Shown: positions 8,346 to 16,886 of the stretch, piece after piece
Layout of the letters: every line of letters starts with the position of its first letter
How positions within the stretch are numbered: position 1 is the first letter of the stretch
Assembly: GCA_016787925.1 (NCBI GenBank)
Contig: JAEUSK010000117.1
Coordinates: 1-40,326, forward strand
Source of the DNA: a bacterium
Lineage (GTDB): Bacteria > CLD3 > SB21
Length of the DNA: 40,326 nt
Direction: 5' to 3'
Program-made: the position numbers and the translations under genes
The notes under the pieces: model-generated
Told to the model about the DNA's origin: nothing
Database searches by the model: none
The model's input: the letters and a program-made list of their open reading frames with translations, nothing else

Positions 8346-10565
8346 TTAATACGTTACGATAATGCCGGTATAAATATTTCTACCGCGTCCAGGAAGATTA
8401 TTGATGCTCAAATGTTCGTGATACAATTTATCAAAAATATTCTCAACTCCAAATTTCCATTCTAAATGAGAATTCCATTTTATAGAGCCGCGCATGTTTA
8501 ATACCGCAAAACTTTTTGTTTCATCTTCGAGTGAAGTTTTTCCGGCAATACGTTTCTGTGCGCCGGCCACTCGAGCATCTAAGCCGAGCCAAATTATTTC
8601 ATTCTGATAAACAAGAGCAGCCGAACCCTGAATCGGGGGTATCAGAGGCAAAGGCTCATTCAATTCATCATTTACACCATACAAATAACTCACCGATGCT
8701 GCAACGCTCCATCTCGCAGCCAGGTTCAATGTTCCGCTGCCTTCGACACCTGCAATTCTCGCTCTATTAATGTTTGCATAAGTTTTAAATTCGCTGTCTG
8801 TTAACACGCCGATCACGTAATGGTTTATAATATTATAAAACACATTTAATTGAAACCGACTGGCCGTATGCTCTGAAATCAATCGGCATTCAATCTGTCT
8901 GCTTTGCTCCGGTTTCAAATTCGGGTTTCCCATATAGAAATACCCATCCTGAATATTATACAGATAAAAACCGTAATTTTCGAGATGCGTCGGCATGCGT
9001 TCACTTTGCGCCAATGCGACCGACATAGTGTAAGCCGGGCTGAAATGATATTCCATAACGGAGCTAATCGCCGCCGTAATATAAGTTTGATGCAACGGCG
9101 CACTGCTGATGCTTCCTTCAAGCAATCGCCTTCCGGTTTTGTCATGCAGGCTTCTGTCCGAATAATCCGTGCGCGCATTCAATTTCCAATAAAGCCGATT
9201 GTTTAGCGCGCGGTCATAATTGATTGCCAATGAAATATTATTCACGTCAATACCGCCGAGATTTACCAGGTACATGGGTGAAACGTTATTAGCAATACTT
9301 TCCATGGTCATATCGGCAAAGGCATTAAGATAGTAGTATTCGCCAATAATTCTGAACGCCTGTTTTTTATCAACAATTAGCGCTTGTTCCGTTACGCCCA
9401 CCGTTGTTGTTTTCCCAAACATCGGCATGTACATATCTTTCATGACTGTTCGCGCAGTTACGTCGCGATCATAATCGTCCATCCAGTGTTCGATGCGGTT
9501 TGCATAGACTTTGCTTTCGATAAGCCGAATGCGTGAAGAAGTGCGTTCCCAGCGGTGTTCGATACTATAAATCTGCGACTTCGTTTTACGCGTATCCATA
9601 AGCATAGATGGATAGCCAATATCCCAGGCATTATCGCCTATAAACGAAACATTCACCTTGTGTGCGGCGCCGATCTTCTTTGAAAGATCGACTTTGTAAT
9701 TATTTTTCTCAAAGCCTGAGCGCTGGACACGGTTGTTTTTACCGGCATAAAAATCACCGGCACGTTTATATGAAAAAGTTGCGCGCACGGCGATATTATC
9801 ACGACTTACGTTAACCACCGACCGGACGCGTTTCAGACGCGATACCGATTCATATCCTGCCTCATTTTCTGTGAATAACCGTTTCTCAAAATCAGGTTTT
9901 TCTGTAACCATGTTTATCGTCCCGCCTATGTTCTGGGACAGGCTCAGATCAAATGACCCTTTGCTGATTTCAAGTTTTTCCAAATTTTCAACTTCCACAT
10001 AAGCTGATACCGGGTCCATATGATCTACGCAGGCGCTGAATATCTTCATGCCGTCAACAACCGTGGCGATCTGGCCGGAAGTCATGCCGCGGACAGAAGG
10101 CTCCGACGCGAAATTGGCCCGCTGAATCAGAGTAACGCCATCTATTTTACTACTCAGGTCATCGACTGTATTAAACTTTTGGTCATAAAGAGATCGTAGA
10201 TCCCTTGCCGACTCCCGATTCGCGACGACCACTTCCTCCGTCAGCACAATCGTCCGTGTAAAAAGTGAGACTTCTATTTCACTCGCTTGTATATCCTGCG
10301 ATCGAATCAACATCCTCTTTTCCTGATAGCCCATGGCGGAGATACGGATTTCATACTCGCCTTGCGGCAGCGATAAAGTGAAACGCCCGTCCTTATCGCA
10401 GGCGCATCCACGTTTTGTTTCTAAAATGCTCACATGGGCATATGAAATTGGCTGGTTTGTTGTAGCATCTTTTACGACGCCGCGAAGTTCCATACTTTGA
10501 ATTTGAGCGCGGATTGTAAGCGGAATAATGAGCGCGAGAATCGCCGTAAGTATGAATGTTCTCAT
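8346..10565 (-). CDS. TonB-dependent copper receptor, OprC/NosA type
   Basis: 739 residues. A signal peptide (about 1-20) is followed by a carboxypeptidase-regulatory-like beta-sandwich (about 25-105), a plug domain (about 120-225, with VRG and GGTINMV phrases) and a 22-strand barrel ending in an aromatic residue (Tyr). The plug contains SACVDHMDPVSAY, giving CxxxM at Cys179 and Met183, and the barrel contains HWM at His360 and Met362. OprC of Pseudomonas is known for a CxxxM-HxM copper site, and NosA, of the same family, is needed for NosZ maturation in Pseudomonas stutzeri. All four ligands are present here with about the same spacing. The gene is within the nos island, so supplying copper for NosZ is the likely job. 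A terminator lies just upstream. Confidence 0.9.
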   Translation of the reverse strand: MRTFILTAILALIIPLTIRAQIQSMELRGVVKDATTNQPISYAHVSILETKRGCACDKDGRFTLSLPQGEYEIRISAMGYQEKRMLIRSQDIQASEIEVSLFTRTIVLTEEVVVANRESARDLRSLYDQKFNTVDDLSSKIDGVTLIQRANFASEPSVRGMTSGQIATVVDGMKIFSACVDHMDPVSAYVEVENLEKLEISKGSFDLSLSQNIGGTINMVTEKPDFEKRLFTENEAGYESVSRLKRVRSVVNVSRDNIAVRATFSYKRAGDFYAGKNNRVQRSGFEKNNYKVDLSKKIGAAHKVNVSFIGDNAWDIGYPSMLMDTRKTKSQIYSIEHRWERTSSRIRLIESKVYANRIEHWMDDYDRDVTARTVMKDMYMPMFGKTTTVGVTEQALIVDKKQAFRIIGEYYYLNAFADMTMESIANNVSPMYLVNLGGIDVNNISLAINYDRALNNRLYWKLNARTDYSDRSLHDKTGRRLLEGSISSAPLHQTYITAAISSVMEYHFSPAYTMSVALAQSERMPTHLENYGFYLYNIQDGYFYMGNPNLKPEQSRQIECRLISEHTASRFQLNVFYNIINHYVIGVLTDSEFKTYANINRARIAGVEGSGTLNLAARWSVAASVSYLYGVNDELNEPLPLIPPIQGSAALVYQNEIIWLGLDARVAGAQKRIAGKTSLEDETKSFAVLNMRGSIKWNSHLEWKFGVENIFDKLYHEHLSINNLPGRGRNIYTGIIVTY

Positions 10566-10585
10566 ATAGTAATTCCTATAATTAG

Positions 10586-10612
10586 AAAAAAAGGGCGGAG
10601 TATCCGCCCTTT
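10586..10612 (-). terminator. Intrinsic terminator upstream of the copper receptor
   Basis: A 10-bp perfect stem (AAAGGGCGGA with TCCGCCCTTT, loop of three) followed on the minus strand by a run of seven T. It sits after the stop of the Met/His-rich lipoprotein and only about 20 bases before the receptor start codon, so it would end or attenuate transcription arriving from the nos genes. Confidence 0.85.
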
Positions 10613-10615
10613 ACT

Positions 10616-11422
10616 CTATTCAACCGTAAGATCATAATGTGTAGAAAGCAAAGTTGTATCGTTAATGGTTGCATTTACATCAACCTGCCAATCTCCGGTC
10701 ATCGTGAAGTTAACTTTTCCATGGTATCGTCCCATACTTGTGTGAACCGGGTTTACGTTATTTGAAGAGCCATGACCCATCGACGGCATGGTCGGTGCAA
10801 TGTTCACCATCGCATTGGTGACAGGAGGAAAACTCATCGTCGTTTGTTTCTTATAGAGGCCTATTTCGAAATCGTTTAGACCAACATGCGGTTCTTTATG
10901 GTCAATAAGTGTCATGATATACTTATCGGCGCCTATGGTCAAAGCCTTCACATCAGATGAGTTCTTTATTATGAGGTTAAAAACGGCCGAACCTTGCATA
11001 TGGTTATGATGATTGAGGAAATTGACCCTAACAGTCCAATGGCCCATATCGTAACTTGGCATGGTGAATACGACAGCGCCTTGAAAATATCCATTTTCAT
11101 AGCCGGAAGGCTCTTCAAATGGACTGGAGTGCATCATACCCATATCCGTCATGTCCATCATAGGTATCAGTTCTACCTGCGCATTATCGACCTCGTGTCC
11201 GTCGTCTGTAGTTTTCATGCCGATGTATAGGCGGTTAAATCCGACCTGAAGGGAATCTTCAGCATACAAGCTTACGATCGTGGATGCAGAATCAACCGTT
11301 ATGCTCGCAATTGGAAACAACTGTAGTTTTGAATTATGGGTATCCTTATCTGTACAGCCGGAAACATGCGCGATCATAGAGAAAAGAAATGCAGATAACA
11401 TTATTTCGATCTTCTTAGACAT
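10616..11422 (-). CDS. Met/His-rich exported lipoprotein with two YtkA/FixH-like domains
   Basis: 268 residues from the ATG at 11422 (MSKKIEIMLS), chosen because GGGAGAATTTT precedes it; the longer frame to 11506 adds 28 residues without signal features. A signal peptide ends at the lipobox HVSGC. Two Ig-like repeats follow, each with a P.M..M..G motif: MMDMTDMGMMHSS about 95 residues in and MPSMGHGS nearer the C terminus, each then a Y..G.V.F.M.G.W.V element typical of YtkA-like/FixH-like domains. Methionine and histidine clusters (LNHHNHM) suggest Cu(I)/Cu(II) binding in the periplasm. It lies between the nosDFY/Cys-rich genes and the copper receptor, consistent with a copper-handling role. 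That function is inferred. Confidence 0.75.
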   Translation of the reverse strand: MSKKIEIMLSAFLFSMIAHVSGCTDKDTHNSKLQLFPIASITVDSASTIVSLYAEDSLQVGFNRLYIGMKTTDDGHEVDNAQVELIPMMDMTDMGMMHSSPFEEPSGYENGYFQGAVVFTMPSYDMGHWTVRVNFLNHHNHMQGSAVFNLIIKNSSDVKALTIGADKYIMTLIDHKEPHVGLNDFEIGLYKKQTTMSFPPVTNAMVNIAPTMPSMGHGSSNNVNPVHTSMGRYHGKVNFTMTGDWQVDVNATINDTTLLSTHYDLTVE

Positions 11423-11544
11423 AAAATTCTCCCGTTTGAACTTATTCAAACGTACTTTTCCCGTAGTAAAGTGTATTACACCATACCAAGACGAAAAATC
11501 GTTCAATTCTTTTTTAAAGTTACAATTATTTTGTATGGAGAATA

Positions 11545-11916
11545 TTACGCGTTGGGCGGGTGGAATACTTCAAAAACCATTAACGAACTGGGGCAAGAAA
11601 AGCTGTCTTCTAATATAGAAGTAAAATCAGTAATTTGGGCTGATGAACTAAATGCGCTAATAAAACCATCAAATACAAATGTGAACAATTGATTTTTTCC
11701 AATCAGAGCGCAATCGTCAGAACTAACGGTGCACTGATCTACATCATACCGATGGATTTCTTCATCCTTGCAGGTACACTCGGAAGCTTTACAACTACAG
11801 TTTTCATGTCGCCGGCATAGATCATCTTCATGTATAGCCATTGGCGGTACATAACTTCCCAGCAGTACGAGCAGCAATAAAAAGGATACACATTCATGTA
11901 GCAATAACCGTATCAC
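11545..11916 (-). CDS. Cys-rich exported small protein of unknown function
   Basis: 123 residues. An N-terminal hydrophobic segment (FLLLLVLLGSYV) looks like a signal peptide. After it come clustered cysteines in the order CX5CXCX4CXC (DLC...ENCSCKASECTCKDEE), two further Cys about ten residues apart, and one late Cys; the C terminus is FHPPNA. The start lies three bases after the nosY stop and the gene has the same orientation, so it is likely a genuine operon member and not a random frame. The Cys cluster resembles thiolate metal-binding peptides and the ending recalls small exported Bacteroidota proteins found beside TonB receptors, but no known family can be named with confidence. Confidence 0.65.
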   Translation of the reverse strand: MIRLLLHECVSFLLLLVLLGSYVPPMAIHEDDLCRRHENCSCKASECTCKDEEIHRYDVDQCTVSSDDCALIGKNQLFTFVFDGFISAFSSSAQITDFTSILEDSFSCPSSLMVFEVFHPPNA

Positions 11917-11919
11917 AAT

Positions 11920-12711
11920 TCAAAAATCTTTTCTGTTAAAAATACGCTGTCCCGAAAAGAGCGGAATGCCTACCCACAACATCAAGAAGACTACTGAGAT
12001 AATCATACCGGTCCAGCCTGCAAAAAATTTATGAAAAACGGCGCCCGTATATCCCATCAATGCCGAAATATCAAACTGCAACAGTAGTAAAGTCCGTGCA
12101 ATGTCAATCGGATTCAAAAGGCTGACGCCGATCATTGCCTTTTCCAACGGGTAATCGCCGAAAGTGTAGATCAAAATTAAAACGATCCCGTCGTACATAA
12201 TCGCAAAAAAGAACCACAATAAAATAGAAAGCCCAAGGCCTTTCAAGCGGTCTTCATAACGGATGGAAATTGAAAAGGATAATGCGACAAAAATAAACGT
12301 CAGAAAAACTCCCGCTACTATCAGCATGCCCATCATGCCCGCTTCCTGCGATGTATGAATACCATACATCAGGCTGGGAATACTGACACCAAGCACGAAT
12401 CCGGCCGACAACGGAATGGCCAAACCGCTGTACACGCCCCAAAAGATCTTCTTCCTTTCGATCGGCTGCGATAACAGAAGTTCAATAAATTCTCTGGAAT
12501 GATACAGATACATAGTTCCGAAAACAATGCTGACCAGAGGAATAATAATGAGTACGATATTCATCAGACTCAAAATTACCTTGCTTTGATTTCCACCAAA
12601 CCGAAAGAGCCCTTCAGTCAACAAAAGAAAAAATAATGCGTATAGAATCATCCATTTGCTGCGCAGTACATCCTGAAGCTCAAATTTTAATATTTTTGCG
12701 GTACCGTCCAC
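11920..12711 (-). CDS. nosY: NosY-like ABC transporter permease
   Basis: 263 residues with about six transmembrane helices, the organisation of ABC-2 permeases such as NosY. Members work with the NosF ATPase and periplasmic NosD to deliver a sulfur or copper-related component needed for the CuZ cluster of nitrous oxide reductase. The start is GTG and overlaps the nosF stop by one base (TAGTG), so translation is coupled. The N-terminal stretch RSKWMILYALFFLLLTEGLF is typical of this permease class. The Cys-rich exported protein gene starts three bases downstream. Confidence 0.88.
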   Translation of the reverse strand: MDGTAKILKFELQDVLRSKWMILYALFFLLLTEGLFRFGGNQSKVILSLMNIVLIIIPLVSIVFGTMYLYHSREFIELLLSQPIERKKIFWGVYSGLAIPLSAGFVLGVSIPSLMYGIHTSQEAGMMGMLIVAGVFLTFIFVALSFSISIRYEDRLKGLGLSILLWFFFAIMYDGIVLILIYTFGDYPLEKAMIGVSLLNPIDIARTLLLLQFDISALMGYTGAVFHKFFAGWTGMIISVVFLMLWVGIPLFSGQRIFNRKDF

Positions 12712-13418
12712 TACGCGTGCCCTTTCATAATCTGTGCAATCGACCGTTCTAATTTATCTTCGCCGGTATTGATTCTGAGTAAATCGGCGCTGCCTTCAAA
12801 ACAAATCTTTCCATCAAGAAGAAATACGATTTTTTCAGAAAGCTCCTCCAACTCGCTCATAATATGCGATGTCAGGATAATGGTCTTGCCATTTTCCTTC
12901 TCCTGCAAAATCTTGTCTTTCAAAAAACTGCTTGAGATGGGGTCCAGGCCCGCGGTAGGCTCGTCCAGAATAAGGATGTCGGGATTAAACATGAATGCGA
13001 TGTAAGCATTTACCTTCTGTCGCGTGCCGCCGGACAGAGTGCGTACAGGCTTTAGAAATTCTTTTTCGAGTTCGAATTGAGTAAAAAGCTCCTCGTCACA
13101 ATCCGCCGGATTATGACGCAAGTCTTTTATCATGCCAATGAGTTCGTCTAGTTTTAAATTTTCAGGAAACCGAGCCGATTGCGGCATGTACCCGATGGCT
13201 TTCTTATAGGACGAACCGCCATTTAATTTTTGTTCCTTAACAAATATTTCACCTTTATCCGGTTTGACCAATCCCAGAATTGTCTTGATAATCGTCGATT
13301 TTCCCGACCCATTGGGCCCGATTATCGCTGTGATCGTGCCAGGCTTAATCTCAAAATGCACGCCTTTGAGAACTTCCAATTTCTTGAAACTCTTTTCTAA
13401 ACCAACGATTCTTATCAC
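12711..13418 (-). CDS. nosF: NosF-like ABC transporter ATPase
   Basis: 235 residues with all ABC ATPase motifs: Walker A GPNGSGKST, signature LSGGTRQKV, Walker B ILILDEPTAGLDP and the switch His in LTSHIMSE. The gene lies between nosD and nosY with overlaps of four bases (ATGA with nosD) and one base (with nosY), the canonical nosDFY order. It powers the NosDFY complex that takes part in assembling the copper-sulfide CuZ centre of NosZ in the periplasm. Confidence 0.93.
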   Translation of the reverse strand: MIRIVGLEKSFKKLEVLKGVHFEIKPGTITAIIGPNGSGKSTIIKTILGLVKPDKGEIFVKEQKLNGGSSYKKAIGYMPQSARFPENLKLDELIGMIKDLRHNPADCDEELFTQFELEKEFLKPVRTLSGGTRQKVNAYIAFMFNPDILILDEPTAGLDPISSSFLKDKILQEKENGKTIILTSHIMSELEELSEKIVFLLDGKICFEGSADLLRINTGEDKLERSIAQIMKGHA

Positions 13419-14671
13419 AAAATTCTCCTCATCATTGGTTTTGTATCCATCAAAGTTTCCGGCGTCAATACCGGAATCATTTTTTCTGCCACATCAAGAA
13501 TGGAGATAAAAAAACTCCGTAATAAGATCAGCGAGGCCGGTTGCTGCTGAGTAATGATAGAAAAGAGAGTGACCGGGCGAAACGGGACATCCCCGACTCC
13601 GTCGCGGTCCAGATCATATCCGGAATATGCGCTCCAGTAATTACCTTGAAAAGTGCTGAAATTACTCCGGCTGTTCGTCGCTACGTCAAATGAATTACCG
13701 ATAAAATTATTTTCCGAAAAGATATTAGCATACGAATTGGCCATTAATTTGATCGCCCATCCGTTTCGTATGAATTCATTGTTTTTGATTTTCATACGAA
13801 TTGAACCTTCAATATACAAACCGGTACTGTTTCCAATAAAAACATTTTTTGTAATTTCGCTATCCGATATATCCTTTAGTAAGATGCCATAGGAAGACGG
13901 GCCCCAGTTATGTTCAAATGTATTACCTGTCATGGTCACGCTTTTCGTGTACATTACGGCCACACCGGCGCTATTGTCGCGAAAAATGTTCTTAGAATAC
14001 ATACAACTGTCTGAGAACATAAAATGCAATCCGTAACGCAGATTGTGTTCACTGACATTTCCAATGATATTACCTTCTTTTACAAATTCAAAATATATCC
14101 CGTCCCGATGACCGGTGATTGTATTGTCTTTAATCGTGATCTTCCTGCATGACCATAAATGGATGCCATTTCCCGAAGACGATTCCGTTGTACCCGCAGA
14201 TTGTATCTCGTTATTTTCGATCAAACAGTCAGAGGATTTAGCGAGATAAATTGCAAAGAAGTTCCTAATCAGCTTATTATTCCGAATGATGCAGCGTTCT
14301 ATCTCTTTTAATCTTATACCTGCGTTTTCCTGTACGTAACTAATTCCGGCATTTTGGATTATTAGTCCGTCAATAATGACGTCATTCGCCGTGACCGTAA
14401 ATATTTCTCCTTTTCCTTCGCCGTCAATAACCGGATTATCTTTACCGATGAGCGAAACCGATTTATCAACGATTATATTACCTTCTGTATATCGGCCCGC
14501 GTAAATAATGATCCGGTCGCCGTTATTTGATAAGAGCAAGGCTTGCTTAATCGAACGCATAGTACCGTCGGGCTTCACATGCAAATCTTTCGAATAGCCT
14601 TGTGAAACTCCAAAGCAAAAAATTAGCAATAGAACAAACCCTGTTAAACGTATGCCAAAATTATCTTTCAT
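13415..14671 (-). CDS. nosD: NosD, periplasmic right-handed beta-helix copper-maturation protein
   Basis: 418 residues. A Sec signal peptide (FVLLLIFCFGVSQGYS) precedes a domain made of short repeated strands with I.NN.....GI...S..N.I..N patterns over about residues 90-340: the CASH/parallel beta-helix fold of NosD. The C-terminal phrase NYWSAYSGYDLDRDGVGD (about 345-360) is a hallmark of NosD proteins. It acts in the periplasm with NosF and NosY in NosZ cofactor assembly. Its ATG overlaps the stop of the tryptophanase gene (ATGA), and its own stop overlaps nosF. Confidence 0.93.
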   Translation of the reverse strand: MKDNFGIRLTGFVLLLIFCFGVSQGYSKDLHVKPDGTMRSIKQALLLSNNGDRIIIYAGRYTEGNIIVDKSVSLIGKDNPVIDGEGKGEIFTVTANDVIIDGLIIQNAGISYVQENAGIRLKEIERCIIRNNKLIRNFFAIYLAKSSDCLIENNEIQSAGTTESSSGNGIHLWSCRKITIKDNTITGHRDGIYFEFVKEGNIIGNVSEHNLRYGLHFMFSDSCMYSKNIFRDNSAGVAVMYTKSVTMTGNTFEHNWGPSSYGILLKDISDSEITKNVFIGNSTGLYIEGSIRMKIKNNEFIRNGWAIKLMANSYANIFSENNFIGNSFDVATNSRSNFSTFQGNYWSAYSGYDLDRDGVGDVPFRPVTLFSIITQQQPASLILLRSFFISILDVAEKMIPVLTPETLMDTKPMMRRIL

Positions 14672-16047
14672 CCTAGTCTTTCAAAATGAGCGGTGAAATG
14701 ACGCAGGAATTTGGGTTCATGCGTAATTCGCAAGCCGCGTACGGATTTTTTCGTGTCGATGATCTCTTGGAACACTTCCACAACGTAATCTACATGGCTC
14801 TGCGTATAGACGCGCCTCGGAATGGCGAGGCGCACGAGTTCCATCAACGCCGGAATAAGTTTTCCTTTATCATCGTATTTACCGAACATGACGGATCCTA
14901 TTTCAACGCACCGGATACCGCCTTTGAGATAGAGTTCGCATACCAGCGCCTGTCCGGGATACTGCTCTACCGGAATGTGCGGATACAATGCTTTGGAATC
15001 CACGTAAACTGCATGCCCTCCAACGGGCAGCATGATCGGAATACCCATCTGACTTATCTTTTCACCCAAGTACTGCGTGCTGCGGATTCGATATTTCAAA
15101 TAGTCTTCTTCAAATACTTCTTCTAATCCTACAGCAATAGCCTCCATGTCCCGTCCTGCAAGGCCTCCGTAGGTAGTAAATCCTTCGGTGATAATCAGCA
15201 TATTAGTACAGGCATCGGAAATTTCATTATCCCGCAGCGCTAAAAAACCGCCTATATTAACGAGGCCGTCTTTTTTGGCACTCATCACGCATCCGTCAGC
15301 TAGAGCGAACATCTCCTGCGCTATTTCCCGGTAAGTTCTATTCTCATACTCCTTTTCACGATGCCGGATGAAATAAGCATTTTCGGCCACACGGCATGCA
15401 TCGATAATAAAAAGCACCCCGTATTTTTTACAAACCTTGCTGATCGCTTTGGTGTTTTCCATACTGACAGGTTGTCCGCCACCGGAGTTATTCGTAACGG
15501 TGAGTATAACCGCGGATACATTCTTTGAGCCGTGCTGTTTTATCAATGCTTCTAATTTAACAACATCCAAATTACCTTTGAACGGATAATCCATAGAAGG
15601 ATGGTGCGCCTCTTCTATCGGGCAGTCTATTGCCGTCGCTCCGCTGAATTCGATATTAGCTCGGGTGGTATCGAAATGCGTATTGCTTAAAAACACTTTC
15701 CCTTTTCCGCCCAGATAACCGTATAGAATGCGTTCCGCCGCGCGTCCCTGATGCGTAGGTAAAATATGAGGATATCCGGTAAGGTCTTTGACCACCTTTT
15801 CAAATTTCAACCAGCTTTTCGCCCCGGCATAAGATTCGTCGCCGGACATCATTGCCGACCATTGGCGTGAACTCATCGCAGAAGTTCCGCTGTCAGTCAA
15901 TAAATCAATCAACACCTGATCTGAATGGAGAAGAAAGGGATTATAATGAGCCTTTTGTAGGAACTCAGTTCTCTCTTTTTCTGTCGTCATGTAAATAGGT
16001 TCTACCGTCTTGATTTTAAACGGTTCAATAATGACTTTGTGGTGCAT
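14668..16047 (-). CDS. tnaA: Tryptophanase (tryptophan indole-lyase)
   Basis: 459 residues, normal for the beta-eliminating lyase family. The PLP lysine is in SAKKDGLVNIGG (second Lys, Lys259), and IDLLTDSGT, THQGR and TYGGLAGRDMEA are family-wide. Several positions point to tryptophanase and not tyrosine phenol-lyase: FDTT near residue 125, IRCVEIGS where tyrosine phenol-lyase has the substrate-binding Arg (RSMERG), and LRHFTA near the C terminus, where the His replaces the Phe of tyrosine phenol-lyase. The enzyme would convert tryptophan to indole, pyruvate and ammonia in the cytoplasm. Unusually, the gene lies inside the nos operon and its stop overlaps the nosD start. There is no TnaC-like leader evident and no TnaB permease beside it. 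Confidence 0.88.
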   Translation of the reverse strand: MHHKVIIEPFKIKTVEPIYMTTEKERTEFLQKAHYNPFLLHSDQVLIDLLTDSGTSAMSSRQWSAMMSGDESYAGAKSWLKFEKVVKDLTGYPHILPTHQGRAAERILYGYLGGKGKVFLSNTHFDTTRANIEFSGATAIDCPIEEAHHPSMDYPFKGNLDVVKLEALIKQHGSKNVSAVILTVTNNSGGGQPVSMENTKAISKVCKKYGVLFIIDACRVAENAYFIRHREKEYENRTYREIAQEMFALADGCVMSAKKDGLVNIGGFLALRDNEISDACTNMLIITEGFTTYGGLAGRDMEAIAVGLEEVFEEDYLKYRIRSTQYLGEKISQMGIPIMLPVGGHAVYVDSKALYPHIPVEQYPGQALVCELYLKGGIRCVEIGSVMFGKYDDKGKLIPALMELVRLAIPRRVYTQSHVDYVVEVFQEIIDTKKSVRGLRITHEPKFLRHFTAHFERLG

Positions 16048-16089
16048 AATTATATTTCCTTTTTCTATGGTTGTGCCGCCTTTACAATT

Positions 16090-16866
16090 TTAATACGCTA
16101 TCAGCAGCACGGTAACTAAAACAAAACAGTATCCGAATTCCATGAATCCGATCGTGGCTATCGGCAGCCGTTTGTACCAATCGATAGCCAAGACCACGAA
16201 CAACAATTTTGCAATTATCAGTAATAAGACGCTTATCAGGGCAATTGAAATATCCATCAAAGAAACCGTCAGCAGCAGGCAAAATACTAAATAAGACAGC
16301 GCCTCTTTGAACGACACTTTGTCAAATCGCGCCTTTACCAAAAAAACACTCGTGCCGAAATAACAGAATAATAATACCCATAATTTCAGGAACTCTAATC
16401 CGGGTGCTTGATCAGGGTTGAATGCAATAAGCCCTGCCAATGCTATCGAAGCGAATGCCAGAAGTTCAGACAGAACATGTTTGTGTTCTCTTTTCAAACT
16501 TAAATACATATAAACAAAACTAACTGCAACCAGAACCGGAAAGACAAAACTGAACGTAATGGCTTCCTTTAACAAATTAAATCCTGAAACCGCCGCGAGA
16601 AATCCGTATACTATGATCCATACTTTCTTACGCAGGGCCACGGCGAACTGTTTTTTCAGATATTCCTGCACCAACTCGCCGAGGTTTAACCCGGCAAGCA
16701 AAAAAATGACCACGGCAGCATGAGTCCGGCTCATAGATTCGCTTAGCAGCGTGCCGACCAGCCAACTCGTGATCAACGATATGTATGCGCCGTGTTGACG
16801 GGACCAGACAGGAATCAGTAGGCTGGAGAAACTTATTTTATCATCTTCTATATTAAATTGATTCAT
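16090..16866 (-). CDS. YwiC-like membrane protein
   Basis: 258 residues with about eight hydrophobic helices. Near the N terminus it carries PVWSRQHGAYISLI, the P....HGAY signature of the YwiC-like family; Bacillus subtilis ywiC lies near anaerobic nitrate respiration genes. The function of the family is unknown. It starts 20 bases after ctaA and is followed by tnaA after 42 bases, so it is embedded in the nos island. It may belong to the UbiA-like prenyltransferase-related group or be a transporter, but no catalytic DxxxD motif was recognised. Confidence 0.75.
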   Translation of the reverse strand: MNQFNIEDDKISFSSLLIPVWSRQHGAYISLITSWLVGTLLSESMSRTHAAVVIFLLAGLNLGELVQEYLKKQFAVALRKKVWIIVYGFLAAVSGFNLLKEAITFSFVFPVLVAVSFVYMYLSLKREHKHVLSELLAFASIALAGLIAFNPDQAPGLEFLKLWVLLFCYFGTSVFLVKARFDKVSFKEALSYLVFCLLLTVSLMDISIALISVLLLIIAKLLFVVLAIDWYKRLPIATIGFMEFGYCFVLVTVLLIAY

Positions 16867-16886
16867 TTTTTTCTAATTGGTCAAAT

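Noticed and set aside
10994-11230. Plus-strand frames opposite the Met/His-rich lipoprotein and the Cys-rich gene
   Set aside because: They lack ribosome sites and recognisable domains and lie antisense to genes with clear signal peptides; they are shadows.
14668-16047. Tyrosine phenol-lyase as the identity of the PLP lyase
   Set aside because: The Arg in RSMERG and the Phe in LRFFTA that mark tyrosine phenol-lyase are replaced by VEIGS and LRHFTA, as in tryptophanase.
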